From: UBA11400 sp964473555
Lineage (GTDB): Bacteria > Bacteroidota > Rhodothermia > Balneolales > HLUCCA01
NCBI GenBank assembly: GCA_964473555.1
Contig: CAYYPL010000007.1
Coordinates: 119,043-183,042 of the forward strand
DNA: 64,000 bases
Reading direction: 5' to 3'
Shown here: positions 1 to 9,629 of the stretch, piece after piece
Numbering within the stretch: position 1 is the stretch's first letter
Layout of the letters: every line of letters begins with the position of its first letter
The notes under the pieces: generated by a model
Told to the model about the DNA's origin: nothing
What the model saw: only the letters and a program-made list of their open reading frames with translations
Database searches by the model: none
Made by a program: the position numbers and the translations under genes

Positions 1-19
1 TGATTTAACTGTCAAGATT

Positions 20-1924
20 TCAGGTATCGAGTTCTGCTAATTCCAGCCATCGAATTTCTTTTGCCTCAATTTCCTTTTGAAGCCTTTCATGTTCGCCTGA
101 AAGTTTGTGGATCTGGGAGTAATCGAGGTCACTGGAACTCAATGTTGATTCTAGTGCTGATTTTTTGGATTCAAGATCGGCAATATCTTTTTCCAGTTTC
201 TGATATTCTTTGCGCTCTTTGAAGTTAAGACCTTTTTTCTTAGCTACTTCATGCTGTGATTCAGGGACTGTACTTTTCTTGTCTTCAGTTACAGTCTTTT
301 TAGAACGTTCAATCTGTTCGGACTTCTCTGATTTTTGAAGTTCTCTCCATTCGGCATAGGATCCGTTGAAATCACGTATTCGTCCATCGCCCTCAAAAAC
401 GAAATAGTGCTGGACCAATTTGTCCATAAAGAATCGGTCGTGAGAAACGATGATCAGGCAACCCGGGAAGTCGAGCAAAAACTCTTCGAGTTTTTGCATG
501 GTAATGAGATCCAGATCGTTGGTCGGCTCATCCAGTATCAGGAAATTCGGATTGCTGATCAGCACCATCATTAATCCTAATCGACGTTTTTCTCCGCCAC
601 TAAGTTTGGCCACCGGCGTGTACTGCATGGCTGATGGAAACATGAAATGTTCCAGGAACTGAGAAGCGGTAATACGTTTTCCATCGGCAAGTTGGATGAC
701 CTCAGCGACCTCTTTTAGAATATCGATTACCCGTTTTGTTTCGTCAACGTTGATGCCTTGCTGGCGGTAATGTCCAAAAACAATCGTGGATCCGGTTTCG
801 ATTTCGCCCGAGTCTGGGGGTAGTTGTCCCGTCAGGACATTCAGAAACGTGCTTTTACCGGCACCATTTCGGCCAATAATCCCGATTCGCTCACCCTTGG
901 AAAACGAGTACGAAAATTCATCCAGTATCTTGTTCGCATCAAATGCCTTACTGACCTTCTTGAGTTCAACAATTTTGTTTCCCATTCGGGTCATGTTGAC
1001 TTCCAGTCGGACTTCTCCAGAATCACTCTTGCGTTTTGCACGGTCTTCGGTGTCATAAAATGCGTCGATTCGCGACTTAGATTTGGTCGTTCTCGCCTTT
1101 GGTGCACGGCGCATCCACTCCAGCTCTTTTTTGTATAACTGAACGGCTTTGTGTGACTCAACCTGTTCGACTTCAAGTCGTTCTGCTTTACGTTGCAGAT
1201 ATAGACTGTAATTCCCGTCGTGATGATAAAGCACCCCTCCATCGAGTTCCATAATATGATTACAGACACGATCCAGAAAGTATCTGTCGTGAGTGATCAT
1301 TAACAAAGTCATATTGGATGTAGCAAGATAGTGCTCCAGCCATTCGATCATGTCGATATCGAGATGGTTGGTCGGCTCATCCAGTAAAAGCAGGTCTGGA
1401 TTTTCAAGCAGTACGAAGGCCAGTGCAACCCGTTTTCGTTCACCTCCAGACAGTGTGCCGATCAGTTGATCCAGGTCATGGATGTTGAGTTTGCCCAAAA
1501 TCTGAGTCATTCTCTGTTCGTAATCCCAGGCATTTGCTGCATCCATGGCAGCCAGGGCTTTTTCAAAGGACTCGTGTGTTTGATCGTTATACTCCTGTTC
1601 CTGATCCCTCACCGCCTTTTCATACGCACGAATCACTTCAACGATATCGGTATGTCCATGATTAATAAAGTCACGAATTGACATTGACGATTGCAATGCT
1701 GGTTCTTGCTCGAGATAACCGATTCTGATTCCATTTTTGACCATTACCTGACCGGAGTCTGGGCTTTCATTACCGGATAGTACTTTTAAAAGCGTGGATT
1801 TTCCCGTTCCATTAGGAGCAACCAATGCCGTTTTGTTGCCCTTGCTGAGTCCAAAAGTCAAATTCTCGAACAGTGTTTTGAGTCCGAAGCTTTTTGAAAG
1901 CTGTTCTACCGATAAAAAGGTCAT
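20..1924 (-). CDS. ABC-F family ATPase, Uup-like
   Basis: Soluble protein of 634 residues with two ABC cassettes and no membrane segment. Cassette 1 has Walker A APNGTGKS (about residues 36-43), signature LSGGERKR and Walker B ending DEPTNHLD. Cassette 2 has GRNGAGKS (about 350), LSGGEKRR and DEPTNDLD. A basic linker joins the cassettes, as in all ABC-F proteins. The last 70 residues are a charged coiled coil, the feature that separates Uup from EttA or YheS types; in Uup this tail binds DNA. ABC-F proteins act on the ribosome, and Uup is also linked to replication and recombination intermediates. The ATG at 1924-1922 is the only sensible start. It is divergent from the DUF3127 gene. Confidence 0.93.
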   Translation of the reverse strand: MTFLSVEQLSKSFGLKTLFENLTFGLSKGNKTALVAPNGTGKSTLLKVLSGNESPDSGQVMVKNGIRIGYLEQEPALQSSMSIRDFINHGHTDIVEVIRAYEKAVRDQEQEYNDQTHESFEKALAAMDAANAWDYEQRMTQILGKLNIHDLDQLIGTLSGGERKRVALAFVLLENPDLLLLDEPTNHLDIDMIEWLEHYLATSNMTLLMITHDRYFLDRVCNHIMELDGGVLYHHDGNYSLYLQRKAERLEVEQVESHKAVQLYKKELEWMRRAPKARTTKSKSRIDAFYDTEDRAKRKSDSGEVRLEVNMTRMGNKIVELKKVSKAFDANKILDEFSYSFSKGERIGIIGRNGAGKSTFLNVLTGQLPPDSGEIETGSTIVFGHYRQQGINVDETKRVIDILKEVAEVIQLADGKRITASQFLEHFMFPSAMQYTPVAKLSGGEKRRLGLMMVLISNPNFLILDEPTNDLDLITMQKLEEFLLDFPGCLIIVSHDRFFMDKLVQHYFVFEGDGRIRDFNGSYAEWRELQKSEKSEQIERSKKTVTEDKKSTVPESQHEVAKKKGLNFKERKEYQKLEKDIADLESKKSALESTLSSSDLDYSQIHKLSGEHERLQKEIEAKEIRWLELAELDT

Positions 1925-2002
1925 AAATTGGTGTGTGTTTGTTTTCAGGAGGCAAATATACCGATTTTTGGAGTGTAGATTAATTATAGGACGGTTATAT
2001 TA

Positions 2003-2096
2003 ACCGCGAGCGGCGAGCAGCGAGCAGTATTTTAGAAGAGAATGTGTTTCTTATCCAACTTCCTACTTCCTACTCCCCACCTCCTATAAATAACTT
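2003..2096. repeat. Composite low-complexity intergenic repeat
   Basis: Two word-like degenerate repeats side by side: copies of GCGAGC/GGCGAGCAG, then copies of CTTCCTACT/CTCCCCACC. The same two word families recur at 27.9, 42.3, 43.1 and 43.8 kb. They lie in the divergent gap between the ABC-F and DUF3127 genes. Confidence 0.7.
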
Positions 2097-2114
2097 TATC
2101 AATAATTGAATTTT

Positions 2115-2129
2115 TGCTGAAATTCAGCA
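2115..2129. promoter_or_regulatory. Inverted repeat upstream of DUF3127 gene
   Basis: Perfect inverted repeat TGCTGAA-A-TTCAGCA ending 20 nt before the DUF3127 start. Its position fits an operator or a 5' leader hairpin. No known regulator motif is recognised. Confidence 0.3.
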
Positions 2130-2149
2130 TCTATGTAGAATAATCACCT

Positions 2150-2503
2150 ATGGAATTAAAAGTAACTGGAATAGTACAGGACATTTTGCAGGAAGTCTCC
2201 GGACAAGGTAAGAATGGAACCTGGAGGAAAAGAGAATTTATCCTGGAGACTCAGGAGCAGTACCCTAAAAAGATTTGTATGGTGCAGTGGGGAGACGAAA
2301 TCGATGCCGTGAATCTAAAAAAAGGTGAACAGATAACGGCATCAATCGATGTGCAGAGCAGGGAATATAACGGACGTTGGTATACCGATGTCAAAGCCTG
2401 GAAAGTTGAGCGTCAGGGGGGTAATGGAGCACCCGCACCTGGTCCGGATTTTATCGAAATGCCTGAACCGCCTCCATTCGACGAAGATGATCTGCCGTTC
2501 TGA
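2150..2503 (+). CDS. DUF3127 protein, SSB-like OB fold
   Basis: Protein of 117 residues matching DUF3127, a Bacteroidota-type family with an OB-fold-like core. It has an N-terminal beta-rich domain (1-90), then a Gly/Pro-rich linker and an acidic tail ending DEDDLPF. That tail closely resembles the DDIPF tip by which bacterial SSB recruits replication and repair proteins. This suggests, but does not prove, a single-strand nucleic-acid-binding role in the cytosol. The gene ends 6 nt from a convergent serine hydrolase gene. It is not the main SSB, as the core lacks typical SSB aromatic patches. Confidence 0.85.
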   Translation: MELKVTGIVQDILQEVSGQGKNGTWRKREFILETQEQYPKKICMVQWGDEIDAVNLKKGEQITASIDVQSREYNGRWYTDVKAWKVERQGGNGAPAPGPDFIEMPEPPPFDEDDLPF

Positions 2504-2509
2504 TCTGGG

Positions 2510-3787
2510 TCATTCCATGAGTGCCTGATAGAGCAGAGTACGGATTTTCGCGTGAATATCTGATCCGGTTGCGGGAATCAACTGGGTCATAAATACCACA
2601 ACCAGACGATCTTTCGGACTCACCCAATAGGTAGAGTGATATGCTCCGCCCCAGCCATAATCTCCGACTGATCCGGGTGTCCCCCGTTTGCCGAGATCCA
2701 TAAGTACGTCAAACGCAAGGCTGATTCCTTCTCCCGGGCGGAATTCTATGTTGTGCAAGTGGTTGACTGTCATTAGTTCAACCGATTTCGGGCTCAAGAT
2801 CCGAACACCATCAAGTTGGCCACCCTGATGTAGCATTTGAAGGAATCGAGCATAATCCTGAGCGGTTGAGACTAATCCCGCTCCACCGGACTCAGCAATC
2901 CGAGGACCGTCACTATAATGTCCCTGACCAATCATAATACCTCCATCAGCTGTACGGGAGATTGTTTTATCTGACGTGGAGGAATACACCGTTGCTAATC
3001 GGGAAACTTTGTCTTCAGGCACAAAGAAATGGGTGTCTGCCATTTGTAATGGCATAAAAATACGCTCGTTGAGAAACTCAGCCAACGATTGTCCGGTGAT
3101 CTCTTCAATAACTACACCCAGAATGTCAGTCGAGTATCCATAAACGAATCGCTCTCCAGGCTGGGCATCCATGGGCAGTGTTGCCATTCTTCGAACGACG
3201 TCTCGTACGGGTTCATCACGGTGTGCAAAATACCATCCCTGAATATCTGCTTCTTTCCACAACTCGTCTGCTGGTCCATACCCGTAACTGATTCCAGCTG
3301 TGTGAGTCAGTAAATCCCGGATGGTGATCTTGCGTCTAGAATCAACGATTTCGTATCCACCCGCATCATTTCTGACAGCAACTGTGGTTTTTTCGAACTC
3401 TGGTAAATAATTGCTTAGTGGATCATTGAGTAGCAATTTACCCTCTTCCTGAAGCATCATAATACCAGCACTCACAATAGCTTTGGTTTGTGATGCAATC
3501 CGGAACATATCATCATATTCCATTAAATCACCAGATTCAACATCCCGGAATCCGGACTTATGATGAACAACAGCCTTGCCATCTTTTAGTACGAGTAACA
3601 CGCCACCAGAAATTCGTTGCGATGCAGCATAGGAATCGATCATATCCGTCAATCTTTTCAGACGTTCGGGCGAAAATCCGGATTCTGAGGGAGAAACGGT
3701 CTGGAAAGACTGGGCGAGTATTCCAGTTGTCACAAACAGGATCAAAAAAAAGGATATGACAGTGCGTATCACGAATTGGAACTTCAT
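2510..3787 (-). CDS. Secreted serine hydrolase, beta-lactamase/EstB family
   Basis: 425 residues with a clear signal peptide (hydrophobic stretch 9-24, likely cleavage after ILA). The class C beta-lactamase/esterase fold is shown by the SxxK motif SQTK at about residues 98-101 and the YxN-type motif YGYSTD at about 217. Toward the C-terminus is WGGAYHSTYW, where true beta-lactamases have KTG. The HxG-like variant and lack of KTG favour an esterase, transesterase or peptidase over an antibiotic-hydrolysing enzyme. It probably acts in the periplasm. It stands alone and converges with the DUF3127 gene. A second member of the superfamily lies at 30103-31200, but the two are clearly distinct. Confidence 0.88.
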   Translation of the reverse strand: MKFQFVIRTVISFFLILFVTTGILAQSFQTVSPSESGFSPERLKRLTDMIDSYAASQRISGGVLLVLKDGKAVVHHKSGFRDVESGDLMEYDDMFRIASQTKAIVSAGIMMLQEEGKLLLNDPLSNYLPEFEKTTVAVRNDAGGYEIVDSRRKITIRDLLTHTAGISYGYGPADELWKEADIQGWYFAHRDEPVRDVVRRMATLPMDAQPGERFVYGYSTDILGVVIEEITGQSLAEFLNERIFMPLQMADTHFFVPEDKVSRLATVYSSTSDKTISRTADGGIMIGQGHYSDGPRIAESGGAGLVSTAQDYARFLQMLHQGGQLDGVRILSPKSVELMTVNHLHNIEFRPGEGISLAFDVLMDLGKRGTPGSVGDYGWGGAYHSTYWVSPKDRLVVVFMTQLIPATGSDIHAKIRTLLYQALME

Positions 3788-3849
3788 ACTGTATGACGAT
3801 TAAAAAGAGTTTATATAATTGTTAACCAACATGTTAAGATGAGAACAGT

Positions 3850-4683
3850 TTAAGCAGACAGCACTTCATATCCAAAATATTGAAGCGCATCTCTTGCCTG
3901 ATCGTTGAAATCCCTGATCATGGAAGGTTTGAGTCTTGACTGTTGGATCGTATTGACACTGGAGTCTAAACTTTGATGAATACTGGCATAATCGAACCAA
4001 TATTTATGGCCCTGATCGCCATATAGAGGTGTATGTTTACCCGACTCACGCATTACTTTTTTTGATTTCAGCCTCAGGTGAGACAGTTTAACGGGAAATA
4101 CATCTGTAAATAAAAAAAGCTCCTGTGAAACTTTGAATGGATCTGAAATGACATCTTCAAACTGGATCATTTTGTAATTGGGTACGATACCCGATAGCCG
4201 TTTGAATTCATCAGCCATTTGCTGGTATAACTTGCCTGCCTGAGTGGCTGTTTTGCCTCTGCGGATGTATCCGTCACATAAAGCGTATCCATCTCGGATC
4301 AACGCGATAAAATACAAATCAGGATAGATGCTGGTCAGGAGATCGGTGTAATAAATGTCCGTATTCACAGACTTCATACACAGTGCGGCCTGCTCTACTT
4401 CCCTTTTGGTATACACCTGACTGGGAGACTTTTGTTTATTCTCGTAGTGCAAAAGATTTTGCATTTTGTAGCGAAACAACTCCTCATCAATCAACCTTTT
4501 GCCAAGGCTCAAGGAACTAAGAGCATTTCCGATCTTAATTTTAAGGGATTCATTGAATAGCTGCCCGGTTTCACGAATAGAAGAACAAATTTGAGGATGT
4601 GATTGAAGAATATTCCATACAAGATTTGTCCCTCCTCTTGCGAATCCGGATAGTACAATGACCTTCTGGTTTAATATAGGCAT
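3850..4683 (-). CDS. Sulfotransferase family protein
   Basis: 277 residues. The N-terminus carries a PAPS-binding 5'-phosphosulfate loop of the form VLSGFARGGTNLVWNIL (about residues 9-25), followed by HPQICSS. The 3'-phosphate-binding region is IALIRDGYALCDGYIRRGK (about 126-144). These are the two hallmarks of the sulfotransferase fold; the acceptor is unknown. No signal peptide or membrane segment. The gene is isolated and divergent from nifJ. It could sulfate a cell-surface glycan or lipid, but nothing nearby confirms this. Confidence 0.8.
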   Translation of the reverse strand: MPILNQKVIVLSGFARGGTNLVWNILQSHPQICSSIRETGQLFNESLKIKIGNALSSLSLGKRLIDEELFRYKMQNLLHYENKQKSPSQVYTKREVEQAALCMKSVNTDIYYTDLLTSIYPDLYFIALIRDGYALCDGYIRRGKTATQAGKLYQQMADEFKRLSGIVPNYKMIQFEDVISDPFKVSQELFLFTDVFPVKLSHLRLKSKKVMRESGKHTPLYGDQGHKYWFDYASIHQSLDSSVNTIQQSRLKPSMIRDFNDQARDALQYFGYEVLSA

Positions 4684-4881
4684 GTGCTAAGCGTGTGAAC
4701 GTGGATCTCAATAACACAAGGAGAATCATAAATAGAGGGGTGCTTTAAAATACGGCTCACTGCCTTAAATACCTTACGGGTTTTTAAAATTATTCCCAGG
4801 CGGCGAAACCCGAACTGACAATTGTCATTTTTTATCGGAGTTGTACGTCTTAAACTACTTTCGGGCGGATTTCATACACTG

Positions 4882-4900
4882 ATATCACAAAATGTGAAAT
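4882..4900. promoter_or_regulatory. Imperfect palindrome in the nifJ upstream region
   Basis: ATATCACA-AAA-TGTGAAAT: 8-bp arms with one mismatch, centred about 65 nt before the nifJ start. The shape resembles Crp/Fnr or Rex-like sites, which commonly control pyruvate:ferredoxin oxidoreductase, but the arms point outward compared with the Crp consensus. A perfect version of the same site occurs at 23952-23970 inside a gene. Confidence 0.35.
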
Positions 4901-4954
4901 ATAATGGATCAGTTGAGCCCTGTAGTTGTACCAGAATAAGACTTGGAGGAGATT

Positions 4955-7900
4955 ATGTCGTCAGAGAAACTCATCATTGATGCCAACGAAGCGGTTGCCA
5001 GGATTGCTTATCAACTGAATGAAGTCATTGCCATTTATCCCATCACTCCTTCATCGGCAATGGGAGAACTTTCTGATACGATGGCAGCTGCAAAACGGAA
5101 GAACATATTCGGGAACGTGCCCTCCGTTGTAGAAATGCAAAGTGAAGGTGGAGCAGCGGGAGCGGTACACGGGGCCCTCCAAAATGGTGCATTGACTACT
5201 ACGTTTACGGCATCGCAGGGTCTGCTGCTCATGATCCCAAACATGTATAAAATGGCAGGCGAGTTGACATCCATGGTGATGCATGTGGCCGCTCGATCAC
5301 TTGCCGCTTCCTCATTGTCGATATTTTGTGACCACAGCGATGTGATGGCTACCCGGGCAACAGGATTTTCGTTGTTATGTTCCAATTCGGTTCAGGAAGC
5401 GATGGACTTTGCCGTAATCACGCAGGCTGCAACGTTGCATTCCCGCATTCCGATGTTGCATTTTTTTGATGGATTCCGGACGTCCCACGAACTTATGGAT
5501 GTGAAGGATATTCCTGTGAATGTGCTAAAAGCGATGATCCCCGAGAGTTTGGTGCGAGCCCATCAGCTCCGCGCATTATCACCCGATCGTCCATTTATTC
5601 GTGGAACTGCACAAAATCCGGACGTCTATTTCCAGGCCCGCGAAGCGGTTAATCCATTTTATTTGTCCTGCCCTGAACATATTCGAATGGCAATGGCTGA
5701 GTTTGGAAGTCTTACAGGCCGAAATTATGATCTGGTTGAGTACTATGGAGATCCAGAGGCAGACCGGGTGATTGTGATGATGGGATCTGGAGTTGAAACG
5801 GTCAAAGAAACCATCGATTACATGAGTCTGCATGGAGAAAAAGTGGGTTTGGTCGTGATTCGTTTGTTCAGACCTTTTCCTGGCAGTGATCTCATGGACA
5901 AACTGCCTGCAACGGTAAAAAAAATTGCAGTGCTTGATCGTACGAAAGAACCAGGGGCGTTGGGCGAGCCTTTGTATCAGGATGTAGTAACGGCAATTCA
6001 CGAGAGTCAGGACTCGGGTAAGTGTCCGTTACTCTTTGAGCCCAAAATTACCGGAGGCAGATATGGACTCTCTTCCAAGGAGTATACTCCGGCAATGATT
6101 ATGGGTATCTACAAGGAGCTCATCAAAAGCAAGCCCAAGAACCATTTTACCATCGGTATTCACGATGATGTTTCAGGTAGTAGTCTGGAGTATGATACAA
6201 GTCTGGATATCGAGCATAAAGATGTCTTTCGGGCTATGTTTTTTGGACTGGGATCGGACGGAACGGTTTCGGCGAACAAAAATTCCATCAAAATCATCGG
6301 AGACCACACCAAGTATCACACGCAAGGATACTTCGTCTACGACAGCAAGAAATCAGGTTCGATGACCACCTCTCATCTCCGGTTTAGCCCGAACCCTATC
6401 CGATCGGCTTATTTAATCGGTAAAGCGAATCTGGTGGCTTGTCATCAGCCACAATTCCTGGGAAAATTTGATATGTTGTCACACATTCGTTCGGAGGGGA
6501 TATTTTTGATCAACCACCCGGCCTCACCCGATACAGTGTGGAAATCGTTGCCTGCATCGGTGCGGAATCAGATCCGTGCCCTGGATCTCAAGTTGTATGC
6601 AATCGATGCTGAATCGGTAGCACGGGAAGCCGGAATGGGAAACCGCATCAATACCGTCATGCAGGCATGTTTCTTTGCAATAGCAGGTGTGTTGCCTAAA
6701 GAAGAAGCTATTGATGCAATCAAGACGGGCATAAAACAAACCTACGGTAAACGAGGGGAGCAAATCATCAAGATGAACTTCCTTGCTGTTGACAGTGCAA
6801 TTGACCACTTACACCGAATTCCCGTTGAACCAGAGGTAGATGACACCGGTATATCGGTGGACACCTTTGATTATTACCAGGGTGCGGATGATTTTGTCAA
6901 TCAGGTCACACGAGCTCTGATTCAGGGAAAAGGGGATATGTTGCCAGTTAGTAAGCTCCCAGCCGATGGTACCTATCCAAGTGGTACTGCACGATTTGAA
7001 AAACGGTGCATTTCCAACGAAATCCCGGTCTGGGAACCTGACATTTGCATCCAATGTGGTAAATGTGCGATGGTGTGTCCACATGCGGTGATTCGAATCA
7101 ATGCGTTTGATGAGAAGCTATTGGCTGATGCACCGACCGGATTCAAATCTGTGGCAGCAAAAGGTAAAGAATTCACGGAAGAGACTGCGTATACGATCCA
7201 GGTGTCACCAGAGGACTGTACTGGTTGTACGTTATGTGTGGAAGTGTGTCCGGCCAAAGATAAGTCCAATCAGTCACGAAAAGCATTGAACATGGCTGCG
7301 TTAGAGCCCATTATGCATGAGCAATCGGCGAATTTCAGATGGTTTGAATCGTTGCCTGAGATCGACAGAACGATGGTACGTACTGATTCGGTGAAGGGCT
7401 CGCAATTTCTGAAACCGCTCTTTGAGTTTTCTGGAGCGTGTGCCGGATGCGGGGAGACTCCGTATATCAAGTTGGCAACACAGCTGTTTGGTGACCGCAT
7501 GCTCGTGGCAAATGCTACGGGATGTTCATCGATTTATGGAGGGAATCTCCCAACGACGCCCTGGTCTCGAAACAAAGCAGGTCGCGGACCTGCGTGGAAC
7601 AATTCGCTTTTTGAGGACAACGCCGAGTTTGGATTAGGGTATCGGCTCGCTGCAGACCAGAAATTGGGGCAGGCTAAGGCACTGATCAGGGCTTTGGAGT
7701 CGGAACTGGGTACGGTTTTAGTGAATGCACTGCTGGAGAATCCCCAGCAAAGTGAAGCAGACTTCCAAAGACAACGCGTGCTGCTTGATGAATTACGTAC
7801 AAAAATAAAAGAGGCACTGCAAGTTAACCCTATGGGAGACAAGCACGATTTGTTATCCCGCCTGCAAGGTGTAAGCGAACATCTGGTCCATCGGTCGGTC

Positions 7901-8599
7901 TGGATCGTAGGGGGTGATGGATGGGCGTACGATATTGGCTATGGCGGACTTGACCACGTGCTCGCTTCGGGCCGAAATGTGAACATACTGGTGCTCGATA
8001 CCGAAGTTTATTCAAACACAGGTGGACAGATGTCAAAAGCGACTCCACTGGGTGCCATCGCAAAATTTGCTGCTGGTGGAAAGCCAAATGCAAAGAAAGA
8101 TTTGGCGCTACAAGCGTTGACATACGGAAACATTTATGTAGCCAGGGTGGCTATGGGGGCCAATGACACCCAAACGGTCAAAGCATTCACAGAGGCTGAG
8201 CAATTCGATGGTCCATCTTTACTCATTGCGTATAGTCATTGCATCGCTCACGGTTATGATCTTAAACATGGATTAACGCAGCAAAAACTGGCGGTTGAAA
8301 CAGGGTACTGGCCGTTATTCCGATTCAATCCGAACAGGGTAGCTGAAGGTAAGAATCCATTTCAACTGGATTCAAAAGCGCCATCGGTTCCATTTAAAAC
8401 CTATGCTTACAACGAGACCCGTTATCAGATGTTAACGGCCATTAATCCAACATCTGCTGAATTAGTGATGATTGAAGCCCAAAAAGCGGTCCACGACCGG
8501 TGGAAATGGTACGAACACATGGGGCACCTGTTCGAACCCGCGACCAGTGATTCATCAACCAATACGGCGCATTCATTGACATTATCGGGCAAAATTTAG
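4955..8599 (+). CDS. nifJ: Pyruvate:ferredoxin (flavodoxin) oxidoreductase
   Basis: Single-chain PFOR of about 1,214 residues, the normal size. It converts pyruvate plus CoA to acetyl-CoA and CO2 and passes electrons to ferredoxin or flavodoxin. Order: pyruvate/TPP domain I from the N-terminus (ITPSSAMGE), domain II, gamma domain, and two 4Fe-4S motifs (CIQCGKCAMVCP at about 698 and CTGCTLCVEVCP at about 754). The TPP domain follows with CAGCGETPY (about 828), GGDGWAYDIGYGG (about 986) and NTGGQ. A TTG-started frame extends 4 codons further, but its TTG overlaps the GGAGGA ribosome site at 4945-4950; the ATG at 4955, 4 nt downstream of that site, is the better start. The next gene follows 19 nt later and is probably cotranscribed. 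Confidence 0.96.
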   Translation: MSSEKLIIDANEAVARIAYQLNEVIAIYPITPSSAMGELSDTMAAAKRKNIFGNVPSVVEMQSEGGAAGAVHGALQNGALTTTFTASQGLLLMIPNMYKMAGELTSMVMHVAARSLAASSLSIFCDHSDVMATRATGFSLLCSNSVQEAMDFAVITQAATLHSRIPMLHFFDGFRTSHELMDVKDIPVNVLKAMIPESLVRAHQLRALSPDRPFIRGTAQNPDVYFQAREAVNPFYLSCPEHIRMAMAEFGSLTGRNYDLVEYYGDPEADRVIVMMGSGVETVKETIDYMSLHGEKVGLVVIRLFRPFPGSDLMDKLPATVKKIAVLDRTKEPGALGEPLYQDVVTAIHESQDSGKCPLLFEPKITGGRYGLSSKEYTPAMIMGIYKELIKSKPKNHFTIGIHDDVSGSSLEYDTSLDIEHKDVFRAMFFGLGSDGTVSANKNSIKIIGDHTKYHTQGYFVYDSKKSGSMTTSHLRFSPNPIRSAYLIGKANLVACHQPQFLGKFDMLSHIRSEGIFLINHPASPDTVWKSLPASVRNQIRALDLKLYAIDAESVAREAGMGNRINTVMQACFFAIAGVLPKEEAIDAIKTGIKQTYGKRGEQIIKMNFLAVDSAIDHLHRIPVEPEVDDTGISVDTFDYYQGADDFVNQVTRALIQGKGDMLPVSKLPADGTYPSGTARFEKRCISNEIPVWEPDICIQCGKCAMVCPHAVIRINAFDEKLLADAPTGFKSVAAKGKEFTEETAYTIQVSPEDCTGCTLCVEVCPAKDKSNQSRKALNMAALEPIMHEQSANFRWFESLPEIDRTMVRTDSVKGSQFLKPLFEFSGACAGCGETPYIKLATQLFGDRMLVANATGCSSIYGGNLPTTPWSRNKAGRGPAWNNSLFEDNAEFGLGYRLAADQKLGQAKALIRALESELGTVLVNALLENPQQSEADFQRQRVLLDELRTKIKEALQVNPMGDKHDLLSRLQGVSEHLVHRSVWIVGGDGWAYDIGYGGLDHVLASGRNVNILVLDTEVYSNTGGQMSKATPLGAIAKFAAGGKPNAKKDLALQALTYGNIYVARVAMGANDTQTVKAFTEAEQFDGPSLLIAYSHCIAHGYDLKHGLTQQKLAVETGYWPLFRFNPNRVAEGKNPFQLDSKAPSVPFKTYAYNETRYQMLTAINPTSAELVMIEAQKAVHDRWKWYEHMGHLFEPATSDSSTNTAHSLTLSGKI

Positions 8600-8618
8600 A
8601 AAAAATGGGAGGATTAGT

Positions 8619-9608
8619 ATGAATTTATCGACCACATATATGGGATTGAATCTCAAGAATCCATTGGTGCCGTCTGCGTCGCCGTTATCTACTTCATTGG
8701 ATCAGGTGTTGCGACTAGAGGATGCGGGAGCAGCAGCTGTTGTATTGTATTCGCTGTTTGAGGAACAGATCAATCATCAGGTAGAGCGAGTGGATCATTA
8801 TCTGACCACATTCAATGAAAGTTATGCAGAGGCGTTGAGTTATTTTCCGGAACCCGAAGCGTTCAATAATCTGTATGCAGAGCAGTATCTGGAGCATATT
8901 TCAGCGTTAAAACGGTCGGTTGGAATACCAATCATAGCCAGTCTTAATGGGGTATCTGAAGGTGGATGGCTAACCTATGCCAGAAAAATGGAAGAGGCAG
9001 GTGCTGATGCCATAGAACTTAACATCTATTATCTTGCTTCAGATCCGGCCTTATCCGGGCGAGAAGTTGAACGTATGTATCTGGACGATATCAAACGGGT
9101 CAAGAAAAATCTGAGGATTCCTGTAGCGGTAAAAGTGGGTCCCTATTTTAGTTCATTTGCACATATGGCCATAGAAATGGATCAGGCTGGGGCCGATGCG
9201 TTGGTGTTATTCAACCGATTTTATCAGCCTGATATCGATCTCGAATTGATGGAAGTGAAACCTTCCCTGGTTTTGAGTTCAAACTATGAAAAACGGTTAC
9301 CGATGCGATGGCTGGCTATAATACATGGACAAGTGCGCGCGAGTCTGGCTGCTACAACGGGAATTCATTCGGCTGAGGACGCCGTCAAAATGCTTTTATG
9401 TGGTGCCGATGTAACCATGGTAGCATCCGTGTTACTCAGAAAAGGAATCGACTACCTGGGTGAGATGATAGGCGATCTGGAGTCATGGATGATTGAACAC
9501 GAATATGAATCCGTTGAACAGCTCAAAGGAAGTATGAGTTTAAGTCATGTGGCAGAGCCAGCTGCCTTTGAGCGGGCAAATTATCTGAAGATTCTGCAGC
9601 AATGGTGA
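8619..9608 (+). CDS. Dihydroorotate dehydrogenase-like flavoprotein
   Basis: 329 residues with the TIM-barrel fold of class 1 dihydroorotate dehydrogenases. It starts with STTYMGLNLKNPLVPSASPL and has an Asn-rich substrate strand (IELNIYYL) and phosphate/FMN loops near VAVKVG and the GADVTMVASVLL end. It lacks the clear pyrimidine-pathway context, and the catalytic Cys/Ser loop differs from PyrD. This subfamily is often found next to nifJ, so it may be a redox flavoprotein linked to PFOR, not a pyrimidine enzyme. GGGAGG lies 7-12 nt before the ATG. It is in an operon with nifJ. Confidence 0.85.
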   Translation: MNLSTTYMGLNLKNPLVPSASPLSTSLDQVLRLEDAGAAAVVLYSLFEEQINHQVERVDHYLTTFNESYAEALSYFPEPEAFNNLYAEQYLEHISALKRSVGIPIIASLNGVSEGGWLTYARKMEEAGADAIELNIYYLASDPALSGREVERMYLDDIKRVKKNLRIPVAVKVGPYFSSFAHMAIEMDQAGADALVLFNRFYQPDIDLELMEVKPSLVLSSNYEKRLPMRWLAIIHGQVRASLAATTGIHSAEDAVKMLLCGADVTMVASVLLRKGIDYLGEMIGDLESWMIEHEYESVEQLKGSMSLSHVAEPAAFERANYLKILQQW

Positions 9609-9629
9609 AAGGATATGGGTGCAGGAGTA